Below are positions 61,512 to 64,000 of a DNA stretch of 64,000 bases, in pieces. The notes below the pieces were generated by a model. It was not told the origin of the DNA, made no database searches, and saw only the letters and a list, made by a program, of their open reading frames with translations. The stretch's first letter is position 1. Each line of letters opens with the position of its first letter. Origin of the DNA: a virus; IMG/VR virus record IMGVR_UViG_3300009034_000015, positions 17,630 to 81,629 of that record; one strand, written 5' to 3'. Made by a program: the position numbers and the translations under genes.

Positions 61512-62454
61512 TATCAATAACTCCTTTCATCCATTTTATTGTTCTTTTGATTCCCTCTTCTAGATTAACTTTAGGATTATGCTTTAAATCCCTAATAGCT
61601 TTATTACAAATAGGATATTTTTTATCAACAGAAGTATTATCAAATTTATCTATAAAAATTATATTTTCTTTATTAGTAGGAATTTGATAATAATAATTAA
61701 TTTTTTCTCTAATTATTATAAAAACTTCTTCCATCGAATGACTTTCTAAACCAGATAAATTATAAACTTCTCCAGGTTTAAAATTATCAATTATATTTAT
61801 AAGAGTATCAATACAATCATCTATATAAAGCGATTGTCTAATTTGATTTTTATGAACATAAATATTTTTCTCCTTTAAAGCTAAAAAAATAAATCTACAA
61901 ATAGCACTCCTATAAAAATTAAAATATTCTCCTGGGCCATAAACATTAAAAAATCTAACCCTAATAGTTTTAGTTTGATATTGTTTAGCAGAATTTATTA
62001 TTTGTAATTCATTAACCCATTTACTAATAGCATAATCATTTAATTGTTTTATAGGTTGGTCATCTAATAATTCCTCATATAATTTAAAATCCTCAGAATC
62101 AGAATAATTACCATATACTTCACTACTACTTGCAAATATCATTTTAAAATTAAGTCTTTCTTGTAATTTAATTATATTCTTAGTTCCTATTACATTAGTT
62201 TTCCAAAGAGTATCATAATAATCCTCTCCATTATGCCTTCCAAACTCTGCTGCTAAGTGGTAAACTAAATCAATACCATCTCTTTCATTAAATAAATCAT
62301 ATAATTGTTTAAAGGAACTTATATTACATCGTCTATAATAAGGATCATTATGATGTTTTAAATCACAGAAATAAACTATATGATTTAATTCTCTTAACCT
62401 TTTAACTAAATGTTTTCCAATAAATCCTAAACCACCTGTAACTAAAATTTTCAT
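61486..62454 (-). CDS. NAD-dependent epimerase/dehydratase
   Basis: The protein has 322 residues. MKILVTGGLGFIGKHLVKRL is the NAD-binding GxxGxxG loop and YAISKWVNELQI the catalytic YxxxK; FASSSEVYG supplies Ser. These are extended SDR sugar-nucleotide epimerases/dehydratases (GalE/RmlB type). It would make a nucleotide sugar for the neighbouring transferases. Confidence 0.85.
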   Translation of the reverse strand: MKILVTGGLGFIGKHLVKRLRELNHIVYFCDLKHHNDPYYRRCNISSFKQLYDLFNERDGIDLVYHLAAEFGRHNGEDYYDTLWKTNVIGTKNIIKLQERLNFKMIFASSSEVYGNYSDSEDFKLYEELLDDQPIKQLNDYAISKWVNELQIINSAKQYQTKTIRVRFFNVYGPGEYFNFYRSAICRFIFLALKEKNIYVHKNQIRQSLYIDDCIDTLINIIDNFKPGEVYNLSGLESHSMEEVFIIIREKINYYYQIPTNKENIIFIDKFDNTSVDKKYPICNKAIRDLKHNPKVNLEEGIKRTIKWMKGVIDNEDISCKL

Positions 62455-63362
62455 TATAAACCTCTTACGATACTAAACATTTCAAAAAGTCGATTTAGAT
62501 AAGTGTGATTTCTTATAGCATATTGCCAACTATAATTTTTCAATCTTTCTTTAAGTTCTGGTATAAATTTTTCTTTATTAAATATCTGATTAAATTCATT
62601 TTCATCTTCAAATCTAACACAAGTTCCTAATGGAAATAATTCATTTATTCCAGGAAAATCTTGAATCAATAAAACTCCACCCATTCCTAATATATTAAAA
62701 GGTCTATTAGAGCAGTAACCTTCTAAAGTATTATTATGATTTAATGATAAACTAAAATTAGAAGAGGTATAAATACTTGGCATTCTTTCATATATTTTTA
62801 TTCTCTCTTCTAAAGTATCACTGTTAATTACAGTTATAGATTTTATTTCATTTAACTTATCTAATAGCTCAGTTCTTTCTTTATGAAAATCTCTGTCTAT
62901 CCTACCTATAAAAACTATATCTTGCTGCTCTTCTTTTTTAAATTTACTAAAAGGATTAAAATCATAATAGCAAGCTTGAGGTAAAAAATAACTGTGCTCT
63001 ATTTTATATTCATCTTGATATTCTGTTAACTGTGTTTTATTAGATAAAAAGAATGCAGTTAAATACTGGCCAAAAGAATAGTTAAGTTTTATCTTAATAG
63101 AATCACAATACCAAAAAATAACTTTAGAATGTTTAGAACAAAACTCAGCAAGACTTTGATTTTCTACACAGTCAGATAAGCAAAATACTATATAATCAAA
63201 CTTACCTATTATAACCTTATCCATTATTTCCTGAATAGTATCACTTCTTATATCTAAGAAAGAAACTTTTTTACCAAACAAAGATTTTCCTGCTTGCATT
63301 ATCCCTTTCCAATGAGGACAATATGGCTCAACAAAAAAAGCACCCAAAAATAAAACTTTCAT
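62454..63362 (-). CDS. CgeB-like glycosyltransferase (paralogue)
   Basis: The protein has 302 residues; ATG 63362 overlaps the upstream stop (ATGA), so the longer frame is not used. VLFLGAFFVEPYCPHWKGIM, LPQACYYDF, IVFIGRIDRDFHKERTELLD and LNHNNTLEGYCSNRPFNILG follow the CgeB-type family of the 57189-58103 gene. Possibly transfers a sugar to a surface polymer. Confidence 0.7.
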   Translation of the reverse strand: MKVLFLGAFFVEPYCPHWKGIMQAGKSLFGKKVSFLDIRSDTIQEIMDKVIIGKFDYIVFCLSDCVENQSLAEFCSKHSKVIFWYCDSIKIKLNYSFGQYLTAFFLSNKTQLTEYQDEYKIEHSYFLPQACYYDFNPFSKFKKEEQQDIVFIGRIDRDFHKERTELLDKLNEIKSITVINSDTLEERIKIYERMPSIYTSSNFSLSLNHNNTLEGYCSNRPFNILGMGGVLLIQDFPGINELFPLGTCVRFEDENEFNQIFNKEKFIPELKERLKNYSWQYAIRNHTYLNRLFEMFSIVRGL

Positions 63363-63820
63363 GTTCTTATCCTCATATATGAAGTAGTTTGTTTCCAAAT
63401 CCAAAATCTTAAACTATTCATTTTTTGCTCTTGTTCTTGAGTTAAAGTATCTAATTTAATTTCTTTTAAAAAATTTTTATTTTTCTTCTTTAATTTATTA
63501 GACATTACTTTAGTCATTAGATAGCGATATATTTGAACATAATCATAAGAAATAGGATTAGCTAAGCTTGCAGTTGATAAATAAAGCATAACTTCTATAT
63601 CTGTTGCTGTTGTTTTATTCTGCATCAAACTAATTAATCTATCTAAAGGCAAACGATCTCTAATCCAATCAGGAACCATACCAGATTGATCCCATCCTTT
63701 AAATAAAACTATCGGGCCAGTTAAAGCATGAACCATTAAATTAACTATCTTATCTGCCTTGGTTTTTCTTTTAACTTTTTCATTTATAAAGAAATTTAAA
63801 TATAATTGTTTACTTTCCAT
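63359..63820 (-). CDS. hypothetical protein
   Basis: The protein has 153 residues, mostly helical and basic (KADKIVNLMVHALTGPIVLF, DRLISLMQNKTTATDIEVML; TTSYMRIRT end). It contains a segment of MVPDWIRDRLPLDRL. It may be a virion-associated or membrane-associated helper of the cluster; no family is recognised. Confidence 0.6.
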   Translation of the reverse strand: MESKQLYLNFFINEKVKRKTKADKIVNLMVHALTGPIVLFKGWDQSGMVPDWIRDRLPLDRLISLMQNKTTATDIEVMLYLSTASLANPISYDYVQIYRYLMTKVMSNKLKKKNKNFLKEIKLDTLTQEQEQKMNSLRFWIWKQTTSYMRIRT

Positions 63821-64000
63821 TTAAACTTCCTATCTTAGCTAATCCTTCACAAAGGTCATTTACTATATTTTCTTCTTGAATATTTTGTATTAAAAAATTC
63901 TCTGTTGCCATTTTAATTTTTAAAAAATCAGTAACTATATTGCAAACCTTAGTTTCTTGAACTAATTTAGCTTTCTTATTTAATATACAAGTTTTACAAA
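63810..64000 (-). CDS. hypothetical protein (N-terminus beyond window)
   Basis: Only the C-terminal 63 codons are visible, beginning with CKTCILNKKAKLVQETKVC, then a helical stretch and a stop at 63810-63812 that overlaps the next start by 11 nt. A C-x2-C pair suggests metal binding. No identity can be given from the fragment. Confidence 0.6.
   Translation of the reverse strand, partial: CKTCILNKKAKLVQETKVCNIVTDFLKIKMATENFLIQNIQEENIVNDLCEGLAKIGSLNGK

Noticed and set aside
1-64000. CRISPR arrays and tRNA genes
   Set aside because: No regularly spaced direct repeats with unique spacers and no cloverleaf sequences were seen on either strand.

Overview
This 64 kb window is a piece of a large, AT-rich, tailed double-stranded DNA phage genome (or an integrated/metagenomic contig of one). 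Packaging, head, neck, tail and replication genes are recognisable. Every supported gene lies on the minus strand, so transcription runs from 64000 down to 1. Genes are packed with 1-14 nt stop/start overlaps (ATGA, TAATG) and many have strong AGGAGG-type ribosome binding sites, so the host is a bacterium using the standard bacterial code. Tape measure, tail-tube and tail-assembly chaperone genes without a sheath gene suggest a siphovirus-like particle. The sequence does not identify the host; no tRNA, integrase, DNA polymerase or obvious endolysin is visible. Layout in the direction of transcription: (1) 63.8-57.2 kb is a surface-glycan-like cluster with two CgeB-like glycosyltransferases, other glycosyltransferases, two SAM methyltransferases, an NAD-dependent sugar epimerase and an alkaline-phosphatase/sulfatase-superfamily enzyme. 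(2) 57.2-43.8 kb is accessory DNA with many small, often Cys-rich proteins, an MT-A70 DNA methyltransferase, a class III nucleotidyl cyclase-like protein, a macro-domain protein, a 5'-3' exonuclease, a YkgJ-type Cys-cluster protein and repeated promoter-like motifs. (3) 43.8-17.2 kb is the morphogenesis block: a possible lysis-associated coiled-coil protein, small and large terminase, a portal-MuF-zincin fusion, an XkdF-type protease, a protease/scaffold gene with an internal start, major capsid protein, virion surface proteins, head-tail connectors, a 775-residue glycosyltransferase, tail tube, frameshifted tail chaperones, tape measure, tail hub and a membrane protein, closed by a terminator at about 17.1 kb. 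(4) 17.1-7.7 kb is the replication block: SF2 helicase, DnaC-like loader, beta clamp, DnaB helicase, CHC2/Toprim primase, a divergent sigma-like protein with an embedded C2H2 finger and a run of small unknown proteins, ending in a terminator near 7.65 kb. (5) 7.6-0.48 kb begins with about 1 kb of non-coding DNA holding two 17-bp palindromic operators and a roughly 400-nt, extensively base-paired RNA with two pseudoknots, followed by small genes, a pyrimidine-dimer glycosylase, a MoxR-type AAA+ ATPase and a VWA protein, ending in a terminator near 0.43 kb. (6) A partial nucleotide kinase gene follows. The most unusual signals are two RNA features. One is the structured RNA at about 6.73-7.13 kb. 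The other is a family of eight intercistronic RNA elements between 0.83 and 6.45 kb. Each has a 12-bp outer helix with an invariant G x G mismatch, supported by compensatory changes, and a variable inner hairpin. Six begin on the stop codon of the upstream gene and seven end 21-31 nt before the next start codon. The nucleotidyl cyclase-like protein is also notable: it keeps both metal-binding aspartates but has lost the usual base-recognition and transition-state residues.
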